64,000 nt of DNA. Origin: Hyphomicrobium_A sp963812795 (GTDB lineage Bacteria; Pseudomonadota; Alphaproteobacteria; Rhizobiales; Hyphomicrobiaceae). Below, in pieces: positions 40,281 through 48,661 of this stretch; position 1 is the stretch's first letter; each line of letters begins with the position of its first letter. The notes beneath the pieces were generated by a model. That model searched no databases and was not told where the DNA came from. It was given only the letters and a program-made list of their open reading frames with translations. Position numbers and translations under genes: made by a program. The stretch spans positions 124,001-188,000 of the forward strand of contig CAWEWG010000017.1 of the NCBI GenBank assembly GCA_963812795.1, in the 5' to 3' direction.

Positions 40281-41084
40281 TCAACCCGATAGGGCTTTGA
40301 CTGCCTGCTCATGCAGGCGCAGGTCGCCGGCGGCCACGATGCGACCGCCCTGCGTCGCCGGCTTGCCGTCCCACGTGGTAACGCGCCCGCCGGCGTTCTC
40401 GATGATGGGGATGAGGGCGACGATGTCGAACGGCTTCAAGCCGGCCTCGACGACGAGGTCGGCGAATCCTGCCGCCAGCAGACAATAGCCGTAGCAGTCG
40501 CCGCCGTAGCGGGTCATGCGTACCTGCGACGTCAACCGCGCGAAGCTTTCCGCTTCGGCGCCATCCTCGAAAAGATCGGGATGCGTCGTCGACAGGATCG
40601 CCTCAGAGAGCTTCGGGCACGCGCGGGTCTTGATGGGCTTCGGCGCCGCGTCCCCCACCCGCATGTACGATGCCGCCCCGGCGGACCAATAGCGCTCGCG
40701 CGTGAACGGCTGGTCCATCATGCCCAGCACGGGCGTCGCCCCATCGAGCAGCCCGATGAGGGTGCCCCACATCGGCCAGCCCATGATGAAGGCGCGGGTT
40801 CCGTCGATCGGGTCGACGACCCAGCGAAGCCGCGCCTCAGGCTGCGTCGTTCCGTGCTCCTCACCGACGAAGCCGTGATCGGGCCAGCGCGCCGCAACGG
40901 CCTCGGCGATGATGCGCTCCGCCGCCTTGTCGGCTTCGGTGACCGGGTCGAAACCGGAAGCGGCTTTGTTGGTCACGTCCAGGGGCTGCCGGAAATATGG
41001 GCGGATCACCTCTCCGGAGGCGTCGGCAAGACCATGGGCGAATGCGATGAGGTCGGCATAAGGCAGGCGGTGCTGATCTGTCAC
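40281..41084 (-). CDS. hisN: histidinol-phosphatase, inositol-monophosphatase family
   Basis: 267 residues with the metal-binding signatures of the superfamily: DPVTEADKAAE, GEEHG, WVVDPIDGTRAFIMGWP and a C-terminal GLKPFDIVALIPIIENAGG. The RAFI(M)GxPxWGTLIG variant after the DPIDGT motif is the form typical of alphaproteobacterial HisN rather than of SuhB or CysQ. It would catalyse the penultimate step of histidine synthesis. The gene stands alone; a general inositol-phosphatase role cannot be excluded. Confidence 0.85.
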   Translation of the reverse strand: MTDQHRLPYADLIAFAHGLADASGEVIRPYFRQPLDVTNKAASGFDPVTEADKAAERIIAEAVAARWPDHGFVGEEHGTTQPEARLRWVVDPIDGTRAFIMGWPMWGTLIGLLDGATPVLGMMDQPFTRERYWSAGAASYMRVGDAAPKPIKTRACPKLSEAILSTTHPDLFEDGAEAESFARLTSQVRMTRYGGDCYGYCLLAAGFADLVVEAGLKPFDIVALIPIIENAGGRVTTWDGKPATQGGRIVAAGDLRLHEQAVKALSG

Positions 41085-41288
41085 AGTATTACATCCGCTG
41101 GCCCGAAGACGTGATCGAGTAGATGCGGGCTCATTCTGGGCATAACGCGGTCATTTGCAGCCTACATGATTTGCTTATTGTGGCTTTCCGCCACTATGTG
41201 TTGCGCGCTTGTGACAGATTAACGGCAATGAGCGTGAGAATGGCTGTCATCGGTTGATGCATACGCCGAACCGGCTCATACCTCGATA
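41085..41288. other. intergenic region upstream of hisN and the first small RNA
   Basis: About 200 bp with no gene. It contains a possible sigma-70 promoter for the small RNA: TTGATG at 41254 and CATACC at 41277, 17 bp apart. The hisN promoter must also lie here on the other strand. Confidence 0.4.
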
Positions 41289-41381
41289 GCGCGGTAGCGT
41301 TGGTTGATCCAGGCTACCGTCAGCCCACTTGGGCGTTTCCTCCCTAGACTTGGGCCGTTCGTCCTCCGAACGGCCTTTTTT
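41289..41381 (+). ncRNA. candidate trans-acting small RNA, copy 1 (anti-Shine-Dalgarno motif)
   Basis: Predicted transcript of about 93 nt. A 5' hairpin CGGTAGC/GCTACCG (41292-41319) is followed by an unpaired stretch with TTTCCTCCCTAG and then a terminator hairpin GGCCGTTCG/CGAACGGCC with TTTTTT. 34 bp (41328-41361) are identical to copy 2. The CCUCCC motif could pair with ribosome sites. The layout recalls the alphaproteobacterial sRNA families alpha-r14/alpha-r15 (AbcR); membership was not tested. The 5' end is inferred from a promoter-like pair. Confidence 0.65.
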
Positions 41382-41480
41382 CATGGTAGAAGCCCAGGCG
41401 TGCCGAGCCCCTGCTTTTGGCAGAGCAGCTCTGCAAAAAATGCATTTGAAAATGGTGCGCTGCACCAGTAGCTTTTGCGA

Positions 41481-41574
41481 TGCGACATCGCGGGCCCGGC
41501 CCGTATGTCGTAGCCCTCCTTGGGCGTTTCCTCCCTAGACTTGGGCCGTTCGTTGACCCGAACGGCCCTTTTTT
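41481..41574 (+). ncRNA. candidate trans-acting small RNA, copy 2 (anti-Shine-Dalgarno motif)
   Basis: Tandem partner of copy 1, about 190 bp downstream. A promoter-like TTGAAA (41446) and TAGCTT (41469) are 17 bp apart. A small hairpin GCGATG/CATCGC lies near the predicted 5' end, and the shared 34-bp block with TTTCCTCCCTAG is at 41519-41552. The terminator stem is GGGCCGTTCG/CGAACGGCCC with six T. Only the block and terminator are conserved, while the 5' hairpins differ in sequence, as expected of functional paralogues. Confidence 0.65.
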
Positions 41575-41755
41575 CTTGCCTAGCGCGCTTCTAAAAAGCG
41601 CCGCCAAGCCGCTTTCCCGTTCTCCATTTACGCTCGCAACGAGATTTTAGCGGTTGCCTCGCTCTCGGGTGGCGCGAATTTTTTGCGCTGCAGCATGTGC
41701 GCTCTGCATAGCTTGGCCATCCTTGCGCGAGGAAGCATTGCGCCCTGCGCGTGGC

Positions 41756-42655
41756 TCATTCGGCCGCGGCGCGACGCTCGAGCAGCGCCGGCAAGTCGTA
41801 GAAAAGGGAACCCGCCAGGCTTTGCAGGTCCGCGCGCAATTCCTCGAAGCCTGCCGTGGGACGTAGCGTCAGCTCATCCAAATAGAGCCCGCGGTTGATC
41901 TCGATCTGCACGGCATGCACGTCGCGGGCCGGCCGGCCGTAGTGCTCGGTGATGTAGCCGCCCGCATAGGGGCGGTTCATGTGCACCTCGTAGCCGAGGC
42001 CGCCCAAGGCGTCTTTGAGGAAGCGCGTGATCTTGCAATCGGCCGAAGCGCCAAAACGGTCGCCGAGCACGACGTCGGGCCGCGGGCCACCGGCCGGCGC
42101 CATGGAGGCCGAAGGCATCGAGTGGCAGTCGATCAGGATGGCGTAGCCGAAACGTCTGCGCGTTGTCTCGATCAGGTCGCATAGCGCGGCGTGAAACGGG
42201 ATGTAGAGTTGCTCGACCCGTGCGATGCCCGAGGCGAGCGGCAGCTTGTGGCGATAGATCTCTTCGCCGTCGGCGACAATGCGCGCGATGGTGCCGAGAC
42301 CGCCGGCGACGCGCACCGACTGCGTGTTGGCGAAATCGGGCAGCGGCTCGAGGAACAGCTCGGGATCGAGCTCGTACGGTTCGCGATTGACGTCGAGGAA
42401 TGCGCGCGGAAACCGTGCGGCGATCAGCGGCGCGCCAGCTGCTGCCACGGGCGAGAATAGATCATCGACGAAGCAATCTTCGGATTTGCGAAGGGATAAC
42501 GGGCTAAGTCGCGACAGCTCGACGAAGCTCGAAGGGTAAACGCGCCCGGAATGAGGGGAGCAAAACACGAACGGTGCGCTCTGCGTCTCGGGCGCGCTGA
42601 CGACATAAGGGGGCAGAAGCTCGGGAGGAACCGGGGGGATGTCGCGCGCGGGCAT
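41756..42655 (-). CDS. N-formylglutamate amidohydrolase family protein (first copy)
   Basis: About 299 residues from the start at 42655 (MPARDIPP). Family signatures: CSPHSGRVYPSSF, RFPRAFLDVNREPYELDP, AILIDCHSMPS and YTEHYGRP-like (here YITEHYGRPARDVHAVQIEINRGLY). The His and Glu residues that bind the metal are present. The family hydrolyses N-formylglutamate in the histidine degradation pathway, but many homologues have unknown substrates; no hut genes are here. It is divergent from cpdR, an arrangement known in Hyphomicrobiales. A second, different copy is at 46772. Confidence 0.82.
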   Translation of the reverse strand: MPARDIPPVPPELLPPYVVSAPETQSAPFVFCSPHSGRVYPSSFVELSRLSPLSLRKSEDCFVDDLFSPVAAAGAPLIAARFPRAFLDVNREPYELDPELFLEPLPDFANTQSVRVAGGLGTIARIVADGEEIYRHKLPLASGIARVEQLYIPFHAALCDLIETTRRRFGYAILIDCHSMPSASMAPAGGPRPDVVLGDRFGASADCKITRFLKDALGGLGYEVHMNRPYAGGYITEHYGRPARDVHAVQIEINRGLYLDELTLRPTAGFEELRADLQSLAGSLFYDLPALLERRAAAE

Positions 42656-42985
42656 GCTTTTTGCGATGGCTCTCTCGTTGAAGCCGTTGCGTGAGCTGAC
42701 GCGGGACGGCGGCTCAATCTGGCTCGCCTCACTGCAGCGGGGCACTAAAAAAACGCACCGCCGGGACAATGCGTCTCAATGCACTCCATCGCCCTTGCTC
42801 ACTTTGCCAACGTCGTCTCAATATGTCCACCGGGGGACGGTAAGCTGAAAACTCGTCGGCAAGAAAAGCGCAGCTCAGCACGGCTTGCCGCAGCATGCTT
42901 CACGCGCCATTTACCATAGTGGCAGCACAGTCGGGGCGGCGCCCGCCGCCGGCCAACGCGTCGAACGGATAGTCTCAGAGTAGCC
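42656..42985. promoter_or_regulatory. divergent intergenic region between FGase and cpdR
   Basis: 330 bp without a supported gene. It holds the promoters of both flanking genes. No operator or CtrA-type box (TTAA-N7-TTAA) was recognised. Confidence 0.35.
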
Positions 42986-43372
42986 ATGACCGCAAAGCCA
43001 TCAAGCGTAACGATCTCACGCATTCTGCTCGCCGAAGACGACGATTCGATGCGGGGATTCTTGGTGCGGGCGCTGAAAAAGGCGGGTTACGACGTCATCG
43101 CCTTCCCCAATGGCGAAGAAGCGTTCGAGCGGCTGAAATCCGAGCCGTTCACTCTGCTGCTCACCGATATCGTCATGCCGAAGATGGACGGCATCGAGCT
43201 GGCCCGCCGCGCCAGCGAGCTCGACCCCGACCTCAAGATCATGTTCATCACCGGCTTTGCGGCCGTGATCCTCAACAGCGACACCGCCGCTCCCAAGGAT
43301 GCCCGGGTGCTCTCCAAACCCTTCCACCTCAAGGATCTCGTGCGCGAGGTCGACCGGCTGTTGGCGGCCTAA
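42986..43372 (+). CDS. cpdR: single-domain response regulator CpdR
   Basis: 128-residue receiver domain. The acidic pocket is EDDD (17-20), the phospho-acceptor is Asp61 (LLTDIVMP), and the switch and Lys residues are ITGFAA and SKPFH. The stretch GIELARRASELDPDLKIMFITGFAA is close to CpdR of other alphaproteobacteria. Unphosphorylated CpdR brings ClpXP to the pole to degrade cell-cycle regulators. The C-terminus LLAA keeps the Ala-Ala end through which CpdR itself is degraded. The gene precedes tRNA-Val and rpmJ. Confidence 0.92.
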   Translation: MTAKPSSVTISRILLAEDDDSMRGFLVRALKKAGYDVIAFPNGEEAFERLKSEPFTLLLTDIVMPKMDGIELARRASELDPDLKIMFITGFAAVILNSDTAAPKDARVLSKPFHLKDLVREVDRLLAA

Positions 43373-43444
43373 AGTCGCCTAAAACCGGCAAACTCAATCA
43401 GCTGTTGACCTCGGCGGGGGCGACCGAATAGAACCGCGCCTCTG

Positions 43445-43519
<75 letters not shown>

Positions 43520-43540
43520 TCATTTGCCATCGGTGTTGAG

Positions 43541-43666
43541 ATGAAAGTCCGGAACTCGTTGAAATCGTTGCGCGGTCGTCATCGCGCCAACCGCCTCGTC
43601 CGTCGCAAGGGCAAGGTCTATATTATCAACAAGGTGCAGAAGCGCTTCAAGGCGCGTCAGGGCTAA
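43541..43666 (+). CDS. rpmJ: 50S ribosomal protein L36
   Basis: 41 residues beginning MKVRNSLKSLRGRHRANRLV and continuing RRKGKVYIINKVQKRFKARQG. This is the zinc-free form (the Cys residues of the C+ form are replaced), normal for many alphaproteobacteria. GTTGAG precedes the ATG, and the gene starts 21 bp after tRNA-Val. Confidence 0.97.
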   Translation: MKVRNSLKSLRGRHRANRLVRRKGKVYIINKVQKRFKARQG

Positions 43667-43720
43667 GGCGCACTGTCGCCACGCTTTGACGCTTCCCTAG
43701 GCGCATCCTATGTTCTGGGG

Positions 43721-44443
43721 ATGCGCAAAATGACGCCTCGCTTTGCCTTGCTGCTTGCCGCCGCCACTAGCCTCGTTGCCGCGGCGACACCGTCTTCGGC
43801 CCAGGATGCTCCTTCGCCTCAGGCGCCGGGGAGCGAGGGCCGCAAGCCCGGCGAGCTGCCCGCCCCCCATAACAACCTCCCGCCCGTGCCGGCGCCCCCG
43901 GGTGCCGTGTTCCCGGGCGCCAAGCCAAAGCCGCAAGCCGCCAAGCCCGTGCCGCAGGATCGCGACGCGCTGCTCGCCGAGCTCTACACGCATCTTGCCA
44001 AGACGCAGGACGCGACCGAAGCCGCTCCCATTGCCGAGACGATCGAGGGCCTTTGGCTGCAGTCGGGCAGCGACACGATAGGCCTGTTGATGGGCCGCTC
44101 GGCCAAGGCCATCAACGAGCAGAAGAACGACCTGGCGCTGCAGCTCCTCGATGCCGTGGTTGAGCTGGCCCCGGCTTACGCCGAAGGATGGAACCGGCGC
44201 GCCTACGTCTACTTCCTGCAGAACAATTTCGAGGGCGCCGCCGGCGACCTGCGCCGCGCGCTCGCCCTCGAGCCCAACCACTTCAAGGCGCTGGAGGGGC
44301 TGGCGCGCATCCTTCGCGATACCGGTCAGAAGAAAAGCGCGCTGCAGGCCTACAGGCAGTTGCTCAAGATCAATCCCTTCCAGGAAGGCGCCAAGCAAGC
44401 GGTCGAGGAGCTGTCGGTCGAAATCGAAGGCCAGGGGATCTAG
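43721..44443 (+). CDS. periplasmic tetratricopeptide-repeat protein
   Basis: 240 residues with a signal peptide (ends at SSAQ), a Pro-rich linker (residues 30-75) and then TPR units. The clearest are EGWNRRAYVYFLQNNFEGAAGDLRRALALEPNH and KALEGLARILRDTGQKKSALQAYRQLLKINP. The repeats offer a protein-binding surface; no enzyme domain is present. Such small exported TPR proteins are widespread in Hyphomicrobiales, and the partner is unknown. It is convergent with pyk, stops 18 bp apart. Confidence 0.82.
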   Translation: MRKMTPRFALLLAAATSLVAAATPSSAQDAPSPQAPGSEGRKPGELPAPHNNLPPVPAPPGAVFPGAKPKPQAAKPVPQDRDALLAELYTHLAKTQDATEAAPIAETIEGLWLQSGSDTIGLLMGRSAKAINEQKNDLALQLLDAVVELAPAYAEGWNRRAYVYFLQNNFEGAAGDLRRALALEPNHFKALEGLARILRDTGQKKSALQAYRQLLKINPFQEGAKQAVEELSVEIEGQGI

Positions 44444-44460
44444 GCAAAGGCCTACGCAGC

Positions 44461-45906
44461 CTAGCGCACTTCGGCCACCGGAGCGCCGTTCTCGTCGACG
44501 AAGGCGATGCGGATCATGTTGGTGGCGCCGGGTGAGCCGAACGGTACGCCGGCGGTGATCAGAATGCCGTCGTTGGGCTTCACGAAGCCCTCGTCGAAGG
44601 CGATGCGGCAAGCCTTGCTCACCATGTCGGTCAGCGTCGCCGGATCGCCGGTCAGCACCGACTGGATCCCCCACACCAGCGACAGGCGGCGTGCGGTCGC
44701 TTCCACCGGCGTCAGTCCCATGATGGGCAGCCCCGGTCGTTCGCGCGTGACTCGCAGCGCCGTCGAGCCGGTCGCCGTGTAGCAGACGATGGCTGCCAGC
44801 CTCACGGTATCGGCGATGGCGTGCGCTGCCGAGGCGATGGCGTCGGCGCCGGTCGCCTGGGGCTTAATATGCGTGGCGTGGATGATGGCGTCGTAGCTCG
44901 GGTCGGCTTCCACCTCGATGGCGATCCGGTCCATCATCTGGATCGCCTCGAGCGGGAACTGCCCAATGGCAGATTCGGCCGACAGCATCACCGCGTCGGC
45001 ACCGTCGAACACGGCGGTCGCCACGTCGGACACCTCGGCGCGGGTCGGCACCGGCGAAGAAATCATGCTTTCGAGCATCTGCGTCGCAACGACGACGGGT
45101 TTGCCGGCCGCGCGCGCCTTGCGCGTGATCTGCTTCTGCAGCCCAGGCACACGCTCGACCGGCATTTCGACGCCGAGATCGCCGCGCGCCACCATCAGTC
45201 CGTCTGCCGCGGCGATAATCGCGTCGAGATCGGCGATGGCCGACGGCTTCTCGATCTTGGCCAGGATGGCGGCGCGATCGCCGACCAGCTTGCGCACGTC
45301 GTAGATGTCCTCGCCGCGCTGCAGGAACGAAAGTGCGATCCAGTCGACGCCGATCTTCAGGATGTGAGCGAGGTCGGCGCGGTCCTTTTCGGTCAGCGGA
45401 CCAATGGGCAGCACGGTATCGGGCAGGCTGATGCCCTTGCGGCTCGACAGAGCGCCGCCGACCAGAACCTCGGCGGCGATCGAGTTGTTCTTCTTCTCGA
45501 TGACGCGCATGCGCAGCTTGCCGTCGTCGAGCAGCAGCATGTGCCCTGGCTCGACGGCGGCGAAGATCTGCGGATGCGGCAGGAACACGCCCTCGGATGA
45601 ACCGGGCTTGTCGGTGCGGTCGAAGCGGAATATGGCGCCGTCGTTGACAAACACGCGCCCGCCGGCGAACTCGCCGACGCGGAACTTCGGGCCTTGCAGG
45701 TCTGCGAGGATACCGATGGGATGGCGGTGGCGCTTGGCCACCCAACGCACGGAGTTCTGCAGCGCGCGCGCCGTCTCGTGCGAGGAATGGCTCATGTTGA
45801 TGCGGAACACGTCGACGCCCGCCAGGAACAGGCGCTCGATCATTTCCGTTGCGGACGAGGCAGGGCCCAAGGTCGCGACGACCTTAACCCGTCGTTGACG
45901 TCTCAT
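44461..45906 (-). CDS. pyk: pyruvate kinase
   Basis: 481 residues. It makes pyruvate and ATP from phosphoenolpyruvate. Signatures: KVVATLGPAS near the N-terminus, NMSHSSHETA, ADLQGPKFRVG, KIEKPSAIADLDAI, the active-site MVARGDLGVEMP and ATQMLESMI. The C-terminal allosteric domain is present. The four-base overlap of its start with the stop of the DUF1036 gene shows translational coupling, and the same pair is conserved across Hyphomicrobiales. Confidence 0.96.
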   Translation of the reverse strand: MRRQRRVKVVATLGPASSATEMIERLFLAGVDVFRINMSHSSHETARALQNSVRWVAKRHRHPIGILADLQGPKFRVGEFAGGRVFVNDGAIFRFDRTDKPGSSEGVFLPHPQIFAAVEPGHMLLLDDGKLRMRVIEKKNNSIAAEVLVGGALSSRKGISLPDTVLPIGPLTEKDRADLAHILKIGVDWIALSFLQRGEDIYDVRKLVGDRAAILAKIEKPSAIADLDAIIAAADGLMVARGDLGVEMPVERVPGLQKQITRKARAAGKPVVVATQMLESMISSPVPTRAEVSDVATAVFDGADAVMLSAESAIGQFPLEAIQMMDRIAIEVEADPSYDAIIHATHIKPQATGADAIASAAHAIADTVRLAAIVCYTATGSTALRVTRERPGLPIMGLTPVEATARRLSLVWGIQSVLTGDPATLTDMVSKACRIAFDEGFVKPNDGILITAGVPFGSPGATNMIRIAFVDENGAPVAEVR

Positions 45907-46388
45907 TTTTCACTCGCCTCGGGGTCGGTGAGGCGGATGGTCCACTCCTGCAACTCGCCGGTGTCAACTTCAAAGAAGCCGGTGCGTTTGAAGCCGCGCT
46001 GCTGACAATCCTGTACACCGCGGATAGCGAACGACTTCTCGTCGGTACACATGAAGTTGGTGCCGACCCATTCGCCGCCGCGATCATAGTCTAGGGCGTG
46101 AACGTAAATAAAGCGGCTCGGGACGGCTCCCTTGAGCAGCGTCTCGCAGGTCTGCGAGGCAATGTTCCACCATCCCTCGGTAGCCCAGCCGGTGGCATCC
46201 TGGTAGCCGATCGCCACGCCGACGCGGCTCGACGTCGAATTGCACAGCTTCAGGTCGGCGTGGGCGCTGCTCCCGGGAATGGCGAATATGGGCAGCATCA
46301 GCACTGCGGCGACATGCTGCCGCGCCCTCCGCCAAAACCATCTCGCTCGCTCAGCCAACACGCCGGTTCGCTCCCGTCCCCTATGCAA
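45903..46388 (-). CDS. DUF1036 family exported protein
   Basis: 161 residues at most. A hydrophobic segment (AAVLMLPIFAIPG) ends at AHA and is followed by the DUF1036 domain: DLKLCNSTSSRVGVAIGYQD, TEGWWNI, YVHALDYDRGGEWVG, MCTDEKSFAIRG and DCQQRGFKRTGFFEVDTG. The real start may be one of several upstream codons; the first 28 residues are Arg-rich and poorly conserved-looking. Function unknown. Its stop overlaps the pyk start by four bases, so it is in the same operon. Confidence 0.85.
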   Translation of the reverse strand: MHRGRERTGVLAERARWFWRRARQHVAAVLMLPIFAIPGSSAHADLKLCNSTSSRVGVAIGYQDATGWATEGWWNIASQTCETLLKGAVPSRFIYVHALDYDRGGEWVGTNFMCTDEKSFAIRGVQDCQQRGFKRTGFFEVDTGELQEWTIRLTDPEASEK

Positions 46389-46771
46389 TTCGAACGGTTC
46401 CGGGGACCACCGGGGAACGGCCGCAGCGCCGGCTTGCCTTCGCCATCGAGCGGGCGTCGGATAGCCTCGTGTAGTCGAAGGGAGCGCGCGTGCACGATCG
46501 CCATTCGCCCGGAAAAAGCGGGCGCGAGTGTTGTTTTCCAGGAACTTGGCGGCATTGCGGATGAGCCGAGGCGGGCAAGAGGAATGAACAGGGCGAGGCC
46601 TTGCTCCGGCCGTTACCCTCGGTGTCAGCTACATTCGCCGAAACATCGAGTGCGGCCATTGCTGTTTCCGGCTCCCCGCCCAGGGCGTTGGTTTGCGCAA
46701 TCGCGTTGGGGGCGTCAAGCGGCGCGCCGACGCGGGTGGTCTTGGCTCGATCGAGAAGCTATATCAGCGGT
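46389..46771. other. gene-free divergent region
   Basis: About 380 bp between the DUF1036-pyk operon and the FGase-DUF1244 operon. No gene or structured RNA was recognised. Promoters for both operons must be here. Confidence 0.4.
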
Positions 46772-47653
46772 ATGCCAGATTCCAACGGGAGCGAGGCATT
46801 CTCGCTCATCGACCCCCTCGTCACCGACAGCTACGAAGTGATCCCCGGCCGGCGCGACGCCGGCCTGCTTCTGCTGTGCGATCACGCCCGCAACGCCATC
46901 CCGGACACCTACGGCACGCTGGGGCTGCCGGCCGACCAGTTGGAACGCCATATCGCCTACGACATCGGCGCCGAGGCTGTCACACGGATCCTCGCCCAGA
47001 AACTGGGTGCGCCGGCCATCTCTACGCGTTTCTCGCGGCTGCTGATCGATCCCAATCGCGGGCTCGACGATCCGACGCTCATCATGCGCATCTCCGACGG
47101 CGCGGTCGTGCCGGGCAACCGCCACGTCGACGAAAAGGAGCGCGATCGGCGCGTGCGGCATTTCTACGAGCCCTACCACTTGCGCATCGACAGCCTGATC
47201 GAGCAATGCGTCGCCGCCGGTGTGCCGCCGGTACTCCTGTCGGTGCACAGCTTCACCGAAAGCTGGAAAGGCACGCCGCGACCCTGGCATGCGGCTATCC
47301 TGTGGGATCGCGACTATCGTTTCTCCGTGCCGTTGCTCGAAGCGCTGCGCGCCGAGGGCGGCATCGCCGTCGGCGAAAACGAGCCCTACGACGGCAAGCT
47401 CGCCGGCGACTGCATGTGGCAGCACGGCACGCGGCGCGGTCTCGCGCATACCATCGTCGAGGTGCGCCAGGATCTCATTCGCTCGGCGGAAGGGCAGCGC
47501 GCCTGGGGCGAGCGCTTGGCCGCCGCCGTGCAGACCGTGTTTGCGCGCAACGACATTCGCGAAGCGATGCATCGCGTGCAGTATTTCGGCTCGCACACCG
47601 ACACCGAAGCCACGCCGCCGTTCACGAGCCCCGCGGAAAGGAACCCTGCATGA
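46772..47653 (+). CDS. N-formylglutamate amidohydrolase family protein (second copy)
   Basis: 293 residues. Signatures differ from the first copy and belong to the other common subfamily: LLLLCDHARNAIPDTYGTLGL, HIAYDIGAEAVTRIL, ISTRFSRLLIDPNRGLDDPTLI, LSVHSFTESWKG and GLAHTIVEVRQDLI. The start at 46772 gives a full-length protein. The final bases overlap the DUF1244 gene (ATGA), and this pair is conserved in alphaproteobacteria. The enzymatic role is inferred; the DUF1244 link suggests a function outside histidine breakdown. Confidence 0.85.
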   Translation: MPDSNGSEAFSLIDPLVTDSYEVIPGRRDAGLLLLCDHARNAIPDTYGTLGLPADQLERHIAYDIGAEAVTRILAQKLGAPAISTRFSRLLIDPNRGLDDPTLIMRISDGAVVPGNRHVDEKERDRRVRHFYEPYHLRIDSLIEQCVAAGVPPVLLSVHSFTESWKGTPRPWHAAILWDRDYRFSVPLLEALRAEGGIAVGENEPYDGKLAGDCMWQHGTRRGLAHTIVEVRQDLIRSAEGQRAWGERLAAAVQTVFARNDIREAMHRVQYFGSHTDTEATPPFTSPAERNPA

Positions 47654-47904
47654 CCGACATCGACCGGGCGACCGCAACGGAGCTCGAGGCCGCTGCGTTT
47701 CGCCGGCTCGTTGCACATTTGCGCGAGCGCACCGACGTGCAGAACATCGACCTGATGAATCTCGCCGGGTTCTGCCGCAACTGCTTGTCGAACTGGTATC
47801 AGGAGGCGGCGGCCGAGCGCGGACTCGATCTCGGCAAGGACGCGGCGCGCCAGATCGTCTACGGCATGCCGTACAAGGAATGGCAGCAGCGCTACCAGAC
47901 GTAA
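47650..47904 (+). CDS. DUF1244 family protein
   Basis: 84 residues, helical. Signature FRRLVAHLRERTDVQNIDLMNLAGFCRNCLSNWY, with the two Cys of GFCRNCL, and DAARQIVYGMPYKEWQ. There is no export signal. The ATG overlaps the stop of the preceding gene, so the two are translationally coupled. Function unknown; the CRNC pair may bind metal. Confidence 0.9.
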   Translation: MTDIDRATATELEAAAFRRLVAHLRERTDVQNIDLMNLAGFCRNCLSNWYQEAAAERGLDLGKDAARQIVYGMPYKEWQQRYQT

Positions 47905-48102
47905 GCTTTGCCCGCCGCGCGGGTGGCTCTCGCCAAATTCGATTCGGGTCATAAGCCATAGGCGCCAGTCCCTTACGCCGACTGTGACGCGCGCGCCGCA
48001 CGTCGCAACCAAGATTCCTCTGGATGGTTCGCGGCCTCGCCTTGAAGCGGCAAGGCGGCGCCGATAGCGTCTCCTCTCATCACTACGACGGGGAGAAGAG
48101 CG

Positions 48103-48405
48103 ATGACGACGCTACAGGTTTCGGCGCAGAAGCAGTTGCGTCAGCTCGTCGAGCAGATCGAACGGCTCGAGGAAGAAAAAAAGGCGCTCGCCGGCGACAT
48201 CCGCGACAAGTTCCTGGAGGCCAAAGGCCTCGGCTTCGACGTCAAAGTCCTGCGCCAGGTCGTGCGGTTGCGCAAAAAGAGCGCCACCGAGCGGCAGGAA
48301 GAAGACGCGGTCCTCGAAGTCTATCTGCACGCGCTCGGCATGCTGGAACAACTCAATGGCAGCTCACACGATGCCGCTGTCGAGGCGATGATCGCCGCCG
48401 AGTGA
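48103..48405 (+). CDS. GapR-type DUF2312 DNA-binding protein
   Basis: 100 residues: a coiled coil (VSAQKQLRQLVEQIERLEEEKKALAGDIRD) followed by the conserved AKGLGFDVKVLRQVVRLRKKS and RQEEDAVLEVYLHALG. This matches the GapR family, which clamps overtwisted DNA ahead of replication and transcription in Caulobacter. The C-terminus is about ten residues longer than Caulobacter GapR. The ATG at 48103 lies 10 bp after GGGGAGAAG. Alphaproteobacteria often carry several copies, so the essential one may be elsewhere. Confidence 0.88.
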   Translation: MTTLQVSAQKQLRQLVEQIERLEEEKKALAGDIRDKFLEAKGLGFDVKVLRQVVRLRKKSATERQEEDAVLEVYLHALGMLEQLNGSSHDAAVEAMIAAE

Positions 48406-48473
48406 GCATAGCGCGCGCGCTGCTCGGCGGGCACGGCGCGAACGGCTACGCAAGTTCGATCGTGAAAAAGAGA

Positions 48474-48508
48474 GCGCCTCGGCCCGATTCGGCGCTCGGC
48501 CGAGGCGC
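48474..48508 (+). terminator. strong stem-loop after the GapR-type gene
   Basis: An 11-bp perfect stem (GCGCCTCGGCC with GGCCGAGGCGC) with a 13-nt loop but no T tract. Possible terminator. Confidence 0.45.
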
Positions 48509-48661
48509 CCACGGCTGAGGGGAAGGGTTGCCCCTGCCCCGCCGGTCCTGGTGGGCGCAGCCATTCCTGGAAGGGATGCGCCCGAAATTCTCGCTCCTGT
48601 ATAGACAGCCGGAGGCATAAGCTCTAATCGTATATTGTTCGCTGTTGGATCAGAGTTTCTT

